A DNA stretch of 64,000 nt from Coprinopsis marcescibilis (Eukaryota; Basidiomycota; Agaricomycetes; Agaricales; Psathyrellaceae): assembly GCA_004369085.1 (NCBI GenBank), contig ML210223.1:1-64000 (forward strand). The letters run 5' to 3'. The position numbers were made by a program, and so were the translations under genes. The notes under the pieces are model-generated. The model saw only the letters and a list, made by a program, of their open reading frames with translations, was not told the DNA's origin and did no database searches. Positions 45,555-57,428 of this stretch are shown here, one piece after another. Within the stretch, counting starts at the first letter, position 1. Every line of letters begins with the position of its first letter.

Positions 45555-47771
45555 TCATGGCACAAGCGTAGGAGTCGGCGAGTTTTCCGATCCGTCCTTT
45601 ACACACAAGCTGCTCCTTGCACGGATACGGTGTCCCCGGTAGAAGATCGTCTAGACAAAGCCCTGAGGTCAGGAAGCATCCAGAATAAAGAAGTGTTGCT
45701 GAACTGAGACTTACGAAAGGAATAGGGATCATGGCGACTGCAATGAAAGCAAATATAGTGTTGGCCCACGAGTACCCTAGAGCATCGAACATTTGCACTG
45801 TAAACAGCGGGAAGATACCCCCGACAACGTTGCGGAAGAGGCTTTGACCTGCCAGTGCGGATGATGCATATTTGTCATAACTGGATGCACCGAGAATGAG
45901 TCGGCCATCATTACTAATGGGTACGATGAGGAGAAGGGTACATACCAGTCCGCTAGGTAGCTGAATACGGCGAGGTAAATAGTAAACATCGACCATAAGT
46001 ACAACTGTGAGAGGGATGAATGGTCAGTTGATGTTTCGTCAACGGAGTTGAGGCAATGCAACTCACAGTCAAGGAAATCGCCAGAGAGATCCAGTGGATA
46101 TCTGATCGACAGAACCACGCAAACATAAACATCGATGCAGGGAAGACTATGCCTGCAATGCAGCACATGTACAATCGAGCTTCGACAGAGCGCTTCGACA
46201 CTTGTTTTCTATCGGAGAAGTAGTATAAATCAAGAAGAACGGACAGGGAAACGGTGGCATAAAGCTTACTGGTATATCCGCTCTTGGACGAGGTTCGTCA
46301 ACACTCCCAGGAATATCGAAACCCTATAGGCGTGCCGACGAATCAGTGCTGCAATCAAGGGAGACACGAAAGGTCAAATACATCATGGCTACATTGACGG
46401 TTCCAACCTGCCCGATGTTAAATCCGTGGATTTCGGTGAACACTGCTGGGACGGAGCTGCGGCATAAACGATTAGCCAAACCAGTCAGAGTACACGAGTA
46501 CGGAGCTAGACTCACGCGATCATGCAGTAGAAAACGCCCCATGCAAAGCCTATCCATGTCTAGCAAGAAAGTGCAATGGTGAGCCGAAGGGATCGAAAGA
46601 ACCGTGTTTAAACTCACACTGATGGCAAGAATGATGGGTTCTGTGAAGAACATCACTGGATGCTATTCAGGACCTCTGCGACGGCCGGGCGGAAGGCAAG
46701 ACACGCACCCATTGGTCGGGTTATGGACACCCATAGCATCGTGCGCAGATTGACTTTTGGCAGCATGTCTGGCATTGCGGCCTTCTCCTTCAGTGACTTG
46801 CTGGCTTGCTTCCTGGCAATCACCGTGGCTCGTGTCTCCCGCATGACTAGTAAAAAGATAAATCCTAATACCCCACCAAATCTGGAGTCGAAAGAGGCGT
46901 AAGCAACCAAATCAAGCTCCAAAGGGTGAGGGACACGTACATGAGCGAGATCCATTGGATCCACTTCCACTGCAGCCGGTCGTTCATTTCGACCCATCCA
47001 CCAATGATCGTTCCGACACCATTTCCACCGAATGCGAGGATAGTGTAGATGCTCATTGGGAGGCCACGTCTACCAGCATATCAGTAATGAATATTCAAGG
47101 GTGAGCCGAAGCAACGCACTCTTGAGCCACCCAGATATCGGAGATGGTCCCTGCCACCATAGTAGCCCCTCCCGATCCTGCTGCACCCTGAATGAACCTT
47201 GCCAACGCGACGATCTGATAATTAGGAGATCTTCCGAGCGAGCTGTTAGGAGAAGCACTATATATTGGCAGTTGCACGTACAGGGCTATCGCAACGTGCA
47301 TCAAGAGAAAGACAGCCAGTGAGCAAAGATAAATAGGCTGACGACCGAATTCTTCGCTGAAAGCCGAGGTGAAGAGCGGGAAGACGCCAAATCCGACGAC
47401 GTAGGTTGTGAGACCGATTACTGCCTGTGCTCTGCTACAATCTAGGTCCCGCATCATCGAGGTGAAGCCCATGGTGTACGACGTCGTGGCTGAAGCTAAA
47501 AATATAATGGGTGAGATCGATACCATCGCTTCAGGGCAAAATGTCTGCTTACAGACTAGCAGTGTGAAGAAGCAAGCTACCCAGGTGAAGATCCATTTTC
47601 GCGTTCTTGAGAGCTGCAATATAGCTGGAGGAAGCTACGACGTATGTCAGGGGAGAAAAATGCATATGGAGGAAGTTAGCAAACCGTCTCTGGCGCGAGC
47701 TTTATGGGCAAAGATGGGCATGACAGAGGGGATTGTGTCCCGACAGTGACTGGAGTCATTCCCTGTGGCAT
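45555..47771 (-). CDS. Major facilitator superfamily transporter
   Basis: A split gene from ATG 47771 to TGA 45555. The start was chosen because exon 1 (MPQGMTPVTVG) splices in phase 0 into LSRTRKWIFTWVACF and a TATA-like box lies 50 bp upstream. Further blocks: YVVGFGVFPLFTSAFSEEFGRQPIY (MFS signature between helices 2 and 3), ALARFIQGAAGSGGATMVAGTISDIW, GGNGVGTIIGGWVE, WIQWISLMYVSL, FRNVVGGIFPLFTVQMFDALGYSWA and the C-terminal YRGHRIRARS. This is the 12-helix DHA1-like layout seen in fungal drug/polyamine transporters; substrate unknown. A stop after a 45-nt intron near 45657-45712 is avoided by the acceptor TCTAG. Confidence 0.85.
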
Positions 47772-48771
47772 TCCGAGGTTCGAAGCTCTTGATGTCGAAA
47801 TGCGTTCGAAGGAGCTTGGTTATATATCCTGCTGGAGGGTTCGGCATCACTAATCAGACCCACGCGCTAGAAAAAAATTGACATACGCGACGTGCTCTCT
47901 TTCCTCCCCCACTGCAACACGGAACACATTTCTGCAATCCGAAATGATTGCAGAAAGGCAAGAACGCCATGCCGATGTCTGTGGAGGTAGCAATATGACT
48001 CCAGTTTGAGATTAATCATCCCATTCGGCGTGGATTGCTGAGCCCCAAACCCATTGCATGAAAGTATGTGAGTAAGGAAGGATCTGGTCCTTTCGGAACG
48101 TCAACGGAATCAGACCGGCAAGCTAAGTTGGGGGTTGGCACAAGGTTCCATTTCTCCGTCTTCCCTGGGCCTATACGACAGTCTTGCCCCAATCATTAAG
48201 TTTTAGTGGTTCGGGTCTTGGAGGAAAGGGTCTGGGTGGTCTACGTTCGGCGCTTTGGTGTGCCTCGAGGTGATTTAGACTCGGAAATGTGCCTGACTCG
48301 GAAGGGTCGGCGGCTTGGACCCTTGTTAAAGGTTTTGCAGCATGTCTGTAAAGAAGCGATGTCATTTCTTGACAAGTGGAAGGAAGTCGACGAACACACA
48401 CCAGGAAGAAGGCCTGGATATACTTTTGTCACACCTTTAACCTCACAAGATTCGGCGCCTGCCCAGGTGCGCACCGTACGCTGTTATTGCGACCGTGTGT
48501 TGGCGTGCAAATCCAAGATACACATTTTGACGACACTGATAACTCTCAGTCTAATGTTGAGGATTCAATCCTATGTAGTAACATACCTATCTGACTCAGG
48601 ATATGACGATGGTGGTGGTTGGTGACAAGTGGGATAGGGGCCAGGTTGAGCAGCGTGGAAATTGGAATTGCTCGGCACCTGTAGCACTCCTTGCAAGCTC
48701 CCCGACGGTGCTCCTGAGTTTCATTTGGCCCGAATGGCTTAGACCGCTACGCCCAAGGACTCTTACTTCCA
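47772..48771. other. Divergent intergenic region
   Basis: 1 kb between the MFS start (minus) and the GFA-domain gene (plus). A 139-codon plus-strand frame (48206-48625) has no motif and no splice support, so I do not call it. Confidence 0.5.
47820..47827 (-). promoter_or_regulatory. TATA-like element of the MFS gene
   Basis: On the minus strand the sequence reads GATATATAACC about 50 bp before the ATG at 47771. Position fits a core promoter and supports the chosen start. Confidence 0.4.
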
Positions 48772-49313
48772 ATGGCGAGCAAGACCTACTCTGGCAACTG
48801 TCTCTGTGGCGAAATTGCTTTCAGCATCGAAGGAGAGCCATTCCACTTCGTTATCTGCCATTGCTCGAACTGCAAGCAGTCAGGAGGCGGGGCATTTCAA
48901 GCAAATGGGTTCTTTAAACCCCAGGTAAGTAGACTACATCTGAGGGGCATAACAGCACTAAACCTCTTCTGAATTTCTCCCAGCAAGTAAACCTTACGAA
49001 AGGTCGCGATGTGGTCAAGGACTACGTCGACGCGAACACGAAAAGCGGGAAATCCATCACACGTTCTTTCTGTCCAAATTGTGGGACCTCGCTCTTCATT
49101 ACACCAACTGCGAGTGGTATTGCCATTGTTCATGTGGCTAATATCAAAGGGAGCGAGAATTGGGGTGCGTTTCTCTAAACCTACGACCACGTTTTTGTCA
49201 TCTCATCAGGGAAATGCTTCTTTCTAGTTCCAAAGAAGGAATCCTTTGCCGAGTCCAGGTGCTCATGGATTAAAGAGATTGAGCTTCTTTCTAAGAAGCA
49301 ATCCAAGCTGTAA
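48772..49313 (+). CDS. GFA-domain protein (CENP-V/GFA, Mss4-like fold)
   Basis: Exons 48772-48924, 48984-49164 and 49228-49313 give 139 aa. Zinc-site motifs are intact: GNCLCGEI, then ICHCSNCKQSGGG, then SFCPNCGTSLF. This is the glutathione-dependent formaldehyde-activating-like fold, a small Zn protein. In bacteria some members speed S-hydroxymethylglutathione formation, but the catalytic role of fungal members is mostly unproven. Length is typical. No targeting signal is visible. Confidence 0.9.
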
Positions 49314-49789
49314 TTTGTTCGAAATAAAGTTAACTCACCCCACCTCTGAAAACGTGCCCTCCGAGATGCAAGGGCCTCCCGGTGTCCGTACCGGGTCAGT
49401 AATGGTGGTGCTACGAGCCCAGTGAGGGTGGACACGTAGATACTGTAAGTTTGAAGCTTGCTCTAGTTCTCGACTAACAACATCGCCAACCTGGTTATTT
49501 ATCGCAACCGGAGCCAAGAGCCAACATTTTGCAGGCATTTTTAGACGGACGGAGACGGTACCAATCGCTTTGGACGAGTCCCTAGGTACACAGCTCACAG
49601 GATTGTTAGTCGTGAATCAATGCCCCTTTGAAGCCTCACTGTCAAATCAACGGGCAGCGGGTATACTTTACCCGTGCCTGCCATCAACGGGCTCGGTTTC
49701 ACCAAACCTGAATGCATTCTAATATAATACACTACTGCTATTCTTTCTACTAATATTCCCTCCAGGTTACGTCTCCGAATTGACAGTAC
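49314..49789. other. Convergent 3' region
   Basis: About 480 bp between the GFA gene and the peptidase gene, which converge. No gene seen. Confidence 0.5.
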
Positions 49790-51272
49790 TCATGCAGCTC
49801 CTAGCTCGACGGCAAACGCAACACCCAACTTTGTGAATTCAACGCTGTGGCTCCAGCTGAATCCTTCAAGGTCAACGGTATCATTGACGGTGTGGATGAA
49901 GGGGTTTGAATCCCTAAGAGCACTCTCGAAAGGGAATGCGGAGGGGTAGCCTTCTCGGAACCAGCTGGCGTGGTCGGAGCAGCCGTATCCACACTGTATT
50001 GCAAAGGTCAGTCAGCATAGGTGGAACATCAATTCGAGCTAAAACGTACTGGGTTGCTGGTGATCCAAGGAATGTTGAGGTACTCATCTACAAGGGAGCC
50101 AACGAAATCTGTGAGGCTCGAGTCCACAAAGTCCTGGGAATCCATATCGCGCATCAGAAGAAGCAAATTTGGGGCTCAAAACGCGTCGACATACCGGGAT
50201 CAAGCCCACAACTTCCTCAGTGCCAGGCTTGGTGCTAAAATGACAGAAGGGTCAGTAAAAGGTAAGTTTCGACGATAATAAGACATACTAAGCAGTCATA
50301 TCCAGCTGCAACATCGCCTTGACCTGGACACCATCTGTTCGGTACTTTCTGGCTACAGCCTGGCTGCCAAGCAACCCAGCTTCCTCTGCAGCGTACCAGT
50401 GGAATTCGACGGTCCTAGTTGGCTTGAACCTGGTGCTAACAAGAACCCTGAAGATCTCGAGCAAGTTTCCGGTTCCACTACCATCGTCGTCAGCCCCTGG
50501 GGAAGGTGCAGCCGCAGTTCTGTCGCCGCGGTTGATGGAGTCCATATGGCCTCCAAGGACGATGATAGGCTCATACGGGGAGGTACCGGGAATGTTAGCG
50601 ATGATAGAACTTTGAACGTATGTGTTGTTGAAGAGGCTGACGGTAGCCCCGCTTTCTGGGTAGGCATTGATGAACTAGGGATATTGTGATGTTATGAAAA
50701 AAGTTTCGGCGCTGAAAACCTTTACTCACATCTTGGACGGTGTCTCTGATCCATACAGATGCTGCAGCGCCGGTTGGTGATTGGTAGTGGCGATTGAAGA
50801 ACGAGGTCAAGTTTGACGAGTATTGTTGCATATTTTCCACCGAGATTGCGTCGAAGAGAGCTTTGACCTCGCTAATACGAGACGGGGCATCATCTGCAAA
50901 ACAAATCATTCAATAGATGACGGATCACAGAAATGAGTAGGCCTTACAGGTTGCGGGAATGATTCTCCTCGAGTTGATAATTGCAGCTGGATTACTTGGA
51001 TCGTAGAACTCGGTAACATCAAACTAGTAACACGGTCAGAATCGTGTCGAAAAACAAGAACTAACGACACCTACGAATCCAGTATCCTCTTTGATCAATT
51101 CAGAAACTTCGTCGAACGTCTTCCATTCGGGCTCGACACCTTCTTGCAAGCTGATCAAGCGCAAGCCATTTGCAGACTTCTGGCGGAGCTCAGCCTCGGT
51201 TATCCCTGCGAGGCAGCCTGAGATGAGCACCGAAAGTGTAGTTAGGGTGAGGAGGGAGTTGAACACCTTCAT
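49790..51272 (-). CDS. Secreted M28 aminopeptidase (LAP1-like)
   Basis: Several exons from ATG 51272 to TGA 49790. The N-terminus MKVFNSLLTLTTLSVLISGCLAG is a clear signal peptide, split in my reading from a propeptide-like segment. Zinc ligands of peptidase family M28 are present in order: GGHMDSI (His), ADDDGSG (Asp), AAEEAGLLGS (Glu pair), QLDMTAY (Asp) and GYGCSDHASW (His). The CGYGC loop matches the disulfide loop of leucine aminopeptidase 1. It should release N-terminal amino acids outside the cell. The joins YTKPGTEEVVGLIP/DFVDSSLTDF and TSNP/CGYGCSDH follow the family closely. Confidence 0.9.
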
Positions 51273-52261
51273 TTCGAACCTGATGCCAACCAACCACCCA
51301 CCGAAATTTCCTTTAACTAGCTGGGGAATAAGCCGATCAATACGAATGGAAGAAGAAGTCGGCAAAAATACGTACTGTAGCAATGCGTGAACGCGTGAAG
51401 AGGTGCTGCGTAACAAAGAAGTTGGATGAGGAATGGCCATAAGTGGACACATGTTCAATTGGAACTCGGGGAACAGAACAAGTGACTTCAAACCATACGA
51501 TCAAAGGTGCGCCGCCAATGAGGCATTATTGTTGTAGCCATGTGGGAGTTACTTGGAGAATGAATCATATCAACGCGTCCTCGCATATAAAGGCTTCTTG
51601 AAACCGTTATCTTAGTGCTGACTGCTTTTCGCGAAGTCGACCGCGGGAGAGAGGCTAGCTTAGCCCACGCTGTGTATCTCCAACTGGGACCAGCGTCCGG
51701 TTCTTTGCTAAATACAGCTGGCTCTCCATGTATCTGGGTTGATGTTGTCATGGTCAAGCGGATGGCAAGAACCAAGCAATGTCATGACATAGATTCAGAC
51801 CTGTGCGGGGCCATATGGATCATTCACTACGCAATGAGCTTTGTCCATGACGAGGGATTTCCAGGACGTAAATAACTTGGATTGTTTCACAGTTTACAGT
51901 TTTTCGGATTTTCCCGGTCCCTTTCATTGCATCACCCACCACAAACAGCACCACAAACAGTTTCGATTAGTCCGCCCACTGGAAGACAAAAACAAAATAT
52001 TTTTGCCTCTGATGCTCGCTCGGGCTGTTATATCATTTGCAGAACTGTGTCGTGTAATTTACCAGGCAATGAATGTTCGATCAAGTATTCGCAAATAGTA
52101 GGAGATGCGAAGTGTGTCCAATCTTGGGATCGTCGTAGAGTACAAAGTCTGAGCCATCTGTTAGATCATGCCGTGCCTCAGGGAAGTTGTCCCGCTGAAG
52201 CGCTTCATCCACAATATCTGCTTCATCTTGCAGCGTCGGCGATGGCGCACCTGCCTTAAGT
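51273..52261. other. Peptidase 5' flank and NACHT-TPR 3 3' flank
   Basis: About 1 kb with no gene called. The right end (52081-52260) has an open minus-strand frame reading GSDFVLYDDPKIGH that could be a further 3' exon of NACHT-TPR 3. Confidence 0.45.
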
Positions 52262-55200
52262 TCAGGAGTAATAGTGAATTGGCCAAATGAGTCGAAGTCG
52301 ATAGAGCTGAACTGAAGGCGTAATGGTGACATCTGGGTTCTGTGGCGAGGTGAAAACCGAGCTGCATATATCTGACCATTTCTCGCTGGGATCAGTTTGC
52401 TCGGCGGTGTGAAGAAATGTCGATGGCGAGCAAAATTCCTTTGAAGTAGGCGATGGGGAGCGAAAAACGTCCAATGGAGGTGAAGCCGAGCGGAAAAGAG
52501 CCGGTGATGGGTCATTGAATGTGATATCGGAGGATGTCGTCCTATCCATACTGACAAGCTCCTCCGGAACTGTCAAGTCGACTGCAACTTTCGAGACGTA
52601 TTTGGAGTGGAGGGTCTGCGACTCCACAAGTGCTTCAACGAGCGCCCACTGCGCATCAGGTGAGGTACTCTGCTCAACCAATTTCTGCCGCACTACCATA
52701 GCCTGATCCAGAAGAGGAAGCGCTTCTCGGTAGCGCTTGCAGGATCCCAAGTAACAGGCGGTGTTGTGGAGGGAGTTGGCCAAGTCGACCTCGAGTTTCC
52801 CTGGATTAGCTTTTGCCAAGTCGCGACGAATCTTGAGGGCTTCGTGACTTGGGATGAGCGCTTCCTGGTGCTGGTTGGCGTTGGCTATATAATGAGCGTA
52901 GTTGTGGAGGGAGCCGGCAAGTTGAGGCTGGAAGATATCTGCATCGAACAGCACCAACCGGCGGCGAATGGCAATGGCTTCCTTGATCAGTGGAATGGGG
53001 TCGTTATCCATGCGAGGTAAATCACCGAGGCGGCACGCTAGTGCATGAAGGGCACTTGAAAGGTACCCTTCATATTTGGTAGGGTCGCTTGCCGAAAGTT
53101 GTCGATAGAGCCGAACTGCTTCCTGCATTGGTTGGAGGGACTCTTTATGTAGCCCGAATTTGGAGAGATACTCGGAGCAATGGTAGAGGGAGTCTGCAAG
53201 CTCAGGCTTGAACACGGCGGGATTCTTGGAGACCAGTCGCTGGCGGATTGCAACAGTTTCCAGAATGATGGCGACGGCGTGCTTGTACCGCTTTCCCTGG
53301 CTCAAATCGCATGCCAAGTTATGGAGAGACCATGCAAGGGATCGTTCGAACCTGTCACTGTCAACTTTCACCAGCTCGCGAAAGGCTGCGACTGACGACA
53401 TAGCCACTTGTAGGGCTTGTTCGTGCTGACCGAGCTTCGTGAGAATGACATTTTGGATGTGTAGTATCTCCGCTAAAATTTGGAGAGCCTTTTCCTTTGC
53501 AGACTCCACAAGTCGGTAAGCGACGTCCAATCCCTCTTGGCTAAAGCGCAGTGCCTCTTCAAATCGATTGTGTTTCTCCAGGCATGAGGAAAAGACGTGG
53601 AGTGATAAAGTAAGCTCGACCAAATCTGCTGGACTAGACTCATTGGAATGAGTCCGGCGGTATAGCTTTGTAGCTTCTTCGGCAAGGGAGAGCGCTTCAG
53701 GGTCGCGTTGGGCCATTGTGAGGCAGCTAGCCATAGCATAGTACATCTTGGCCGTCTTCTTCAGCATGTCTTAATCCAAATCCACACTTGAAGCATCCTG
53801 AGCATAGAGAAAAAGGCCAATAATGAAAGTTAGAAAAGATATAATAAGCCTTACAAGGTACGCACCAATAACCAGTTCCGTAAAGAAACAATGTCTACGA
53901 CAGACCCAAATGCCGCCATTACCTCGAGCAATAGGTGAGGGTTGAAAACTAATACATCGAGAGCGAGGTCCAGAAGTGGCTTCTCCAGCGCAACACCTTT
54001 GGCCTGCACGGCTCGAAAGTGCTCCTCGACGAACCGACAGGCATACCATAGCTGTTCAGGGATATACATAGACGCCTTAGTTAATACAGGCAGTTGCTGA
54101 ATTCGAAAAGGCAGTTTCCACATGCGTTCCTCCAGAGAATAGCCCAATACCGGGACGTTCAGCTGAGTGAGCTCTGTCTTGATAGTAGAAAGGGAATGAT
54201 GGAGTAGCGTGAGATGATGGGCTTGTTGATCCAAACGGTACGGCGTCGGTGCGCGTTCCATTAAGTACTCCTGTACCGAAAGGTGAAGGAGGCGTAGTGG
54301 TTTTGAAGGTGCCGTGGGGGAATATCCTTGGAGAAGAGGCCGCATGAGGGTGCAGAAGATCTGAACATCGCTTGCAGTGAGTCCGCTCGATGCGTATAGG
54401 AAAGCGAGCCCGTCAGTGGATATGGGTTCCTTTAATGTAACCAGAGCCCCCATGATGAGCCAGTACCGCCTCATGAACTTTGGATCCTCCCACGGCAACT
54501 TGGAAAGAATCTTTGAGTAGAGATCGTCCAATTTCTGTGCTGCGTTCTTGCTTCGCAACCAGTAAATGCTTTCGTTCCGAATGATGTGTTGGAGTTCCTC
54601 CGCTGGATCCAAGGCATTTTCGATGTGGTTGAGGACGGTTGCGGCCCACAGAAACACCCCCTCTGTTTTGGCTACGAAGGCTTGAATGAGTTCTCGAGAG
54701 ATCCATCCGTCGGGAAGAATTTCCTCCAACCGCTGCCGAATGTAAATCTCTAGGTCTTCATAGTTAGAGGACCCTGTGAGAGGTATTGATAACCGTCGAA
54801 TATGGGGCTGGTTCTCCAAGGATTGCAATACACGTCTCTCCGGTCGAGTAGTTGCAATAACACGAAAGTGGTGAGGAAGGCGTGGTACAAGGTCCCGAAG
54901 GATCCTCAGAATCACAGTGACATCCTCTATGCGCAACTCATCGAGAGCATCAATGATGACGACAAATAGGGGCCTGTTATTTAGACCTCGACAGGCTGGA
55001 AGGATGATTTCGTTGAACTGGCGAACGGGGGGCGCGTTTGCCAATGTTCTGTCTTTGATGATCGTTTTCGCGACGATACGTTTGACGTCTTCGCTAGAGT
55101 AGCACAGCCCACGAATAATTGCCTCTAGGATATCGACAGCTGAGGGTTGTTGGTTCCATTGGCCAGAGAAAATGCTAGCAAAAAACATTTTCCCTTGATT

Positions 55201-55724
55201 GAGTTGCTGGCATATGGCGTGCGCCAGCGCAGTCTTTCCACTTCCAACCCCATCCTCAATTAATAGCATGCTTCCAGTGCCACTGGCAGGAACCTCGTTA
55301 AGCCACGTAAAGACTTCTTCAAGATGTTTTGTGCGTGTCCCAGGGATGCAAGCCCGATAAGGATCCCAAGAACACGCGCTTGCGTCTGTTAGGTGTCGTA
55401 ACGCGTCTTGTATCTCAATTTCTGTAGCTATTCGCGCAAATGTGTGAGTCACCCCCACAGAGCAGATAGAGTTGACGCACAAGAGTGATTGTGAAAGTTC
55501 GTTGTGAAATGCATATCCCTCCCAGCAACCTGCATTTGGGCATTTTCGAGCACGACATTGGAGGCATTGGATAGGACCTCTGCATGTGCTATAGGAGTTG
55601 CGTCTTGAGATCGCCCAGATCCTTGAGAAGGGATATGAGATCTCACCGTAGTGCTTTGGTGAAACCCCGAGTCTCGATTGCTCTCCAAGATCACTGCTTT
55701 CAAGCCCAAGAGAGTTGCTTTCAC
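52262..55724 (-). CDS. NACHT-TPR protein 3 (fungal NLR-like), possibly disrupted at the domain junction
   Basis: The N-terminal exon (5' limit uncertain, open to about 55724, no ATG found) carries NVVLENAQMQVAGRDMHF, matching exon 2 of gene 1. A 53-nt intron then leads to SCSWDPYR-type sequence, the P-loop EDGVGSGKTA and Walker B FVVIIDALDELR. The NACHT part ends SVVDIVSLRNWLL at 53866, followed by a 69-nt intron (53797-53865). The TPR part (degenerate YRRL/HNLA units) ends in a Ser/Pro-rich tail. With that intron, the first TPR exon hits a TAA at 53770-53772 after eight codons. A different donor/acceptor pair (intron 53769-53861, weaker AAG acceptor) avoids it. So this is either a functional gene with unusual splicing or a gene cut in two. 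Confidence 0.75.
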
Positions 55725-56662
55725 TTAACAGTGTAGCTTGGAGATCGCCGACAGAGCCTCCTGGCGAAATTAAGCATCCATGATTGGATTCAGGTAGTAA
55801 AGGCGCTCACGTGGACCACTTTCTCCCTGAAGAATCGACATTACCGCCAGGTCTGGAACGGTGTTGGGTCGTCCTGATAGCCAATTGGGATTACGCCCCA
55901 TGTCGCCCCGGCCCCTGGCCTTCTTTGTTCTCTGCGTGAGAAATTAGGACCAATAGTAAGAATCGACAATATAAACAGCCGTTGTGGTCACGTACGACTG
56001 GGGGCATCGTTGCATGCAGGTTTCAGGAAGATTGGACTCAACCCCAGCGCTAGGGTGTAGAGTTGTGAGGAGCAAAGGATTACTTGTTTTGCTGTTCAAA
56101 CCTGTGCATATAGTTCAAGCGGAGACAGAACCTGACTGCTGTGGGGACTACCTGCACCGCCTGGCGAGCGGTTGGAGCGCTGGCGCTTATCATAACCTCT
56201 CTCAACTTGAAATATTGTGGGCTAACACTAAAAATGACAGCGTCGGGAGTTGGAAATATCTTCCTGTTAGATGTTAGACGGCATTAAATGTGAATCATGG
56301 CATGATATATGACCAAGTAGGTATAGACACTACGCTCACCGCATCGATAAATTTCCCCTCTGCGACGAAGTTGGAAAAGATGCTGGTGGCGGAATGGGCG
56401 GTCGTCGGGAAGTCCCGAGGACCCCAATAAGTAACAACGCCAAATACTCTACTCTAGACAGACGATGGTCCACTCAGCGCGGATTGCGTTGAGAACTGAC
56501 CTTCCTTCTCCATCTATTTTCTACCTATTTGCGACATTGAATTCTGTGTTCTTTCACAGAAAATAAGCGTTTATTTCTAGCGCCCAGAAATTCATCCTAG
56601 AATCTACCATTCTACTATGCTTATCTAACAGCCCCCTGTTTCAATTCTCGACGCTCCCTTCC
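55725..56662. other. Divergent intergenic region
   Basis: About 940 bp between NACHT-TPR 3 and the TMEM170-type gene. It must contain the missing 5' end of NACHT-TPR 3. No other gene recognised. Confidence 0.45.
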
Positions 56663-57428
56663 ATGGCCTCTTTTGATCAACCGCCCAAATGGCCTTCTTT
56701 GTATAATCCGGGACTGGAGGTACTCAATGTCCCAGACTCAGAGCCGATTCAGCCGGGTGGTGCATATATTCATCATCCTAGTGGTGCGTCGTATGGCTTC
56801 TAGGACCATTGACCCAGAAATAGTAACAGTCGGATTTCAGACGTCTTTCGCTTCACGCTCTACTGGACATTACTATTTAATACGCCGTTATTTTTTATCT
56901 GTGGGGCATATGCCTTCTGGAACTACACCATCCCACCTTCTACTCGGCTGCCCCGTCGATCCACTCTCTCAACGTCAATGAACGGTGATGGAAATTCAAC
57001 ATACCAGTTAGTCCCGATCGCGCCTGCTTCCCCGGTGACATTGCACAATAAGGAGGCTCCAGCACCTCCTTCCAAACTTCCTCGAATAAACGAACGACGC
57101 TCGCGGGTGGCATTCGCTGTCATCGTACTTCTGACATTCCTGGTTTCCAGCTTAGCTGGATCTGTTGTTGCATCTGCGGTGCTTGGCTTTGCTGCGACTG
57201 GGATGTATCGTGCGGGTGATTTCAACATGTCTACGTGCGTGTTCTTATCCACTCGATCTCTTGTTATCTGACTGGAGGAGCACCTTTCCAGGTGGACCCC
57301 GTTCTTACTCGCTGTTCTACAAACATTGATTGGGCTATTAAGGCAAGTCTTCACCTATTCTTCTGGGCCCTCGAAGAATTCAACCCCTCTCGAATAGTAT
57401 ATGGCCGTCTATCATTAAAGTCATATGA
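56663..57428 (+). CDS. TMEM170-type integral membrane protein
   Basis: Exons 56663-56783, 56841-57234, 57292-57342 and 57398-57428 give 198 aa. Family features: DVFRFTLYWTLLFNTPLFFICGAYAFWN (first helix), RRSRVAFAVIVLLTFLVSSLAGSVVASAVLGF (second and small-residue-rich helix) and WTPFLLAVLQTLIGLLSIWPSIIKVI (last helix). TMEM170 proteins act in ER/nuclear-envelope shaping in animals; fungal roles are little known. The last intron is 55 nt with a perfect GC donor (AAG/GCAAGT) and acceptor AATAG; without it the C-terminal IWPSIIKVI is lost. Confidence 0.85.

Noticed and set aside
48206..48625. 139-codon plus-strand frame in the MFS/GFA intergenic region
   Set aside because: Mixed composition, no domain, no splice structure, lies in a divergent promoter region.
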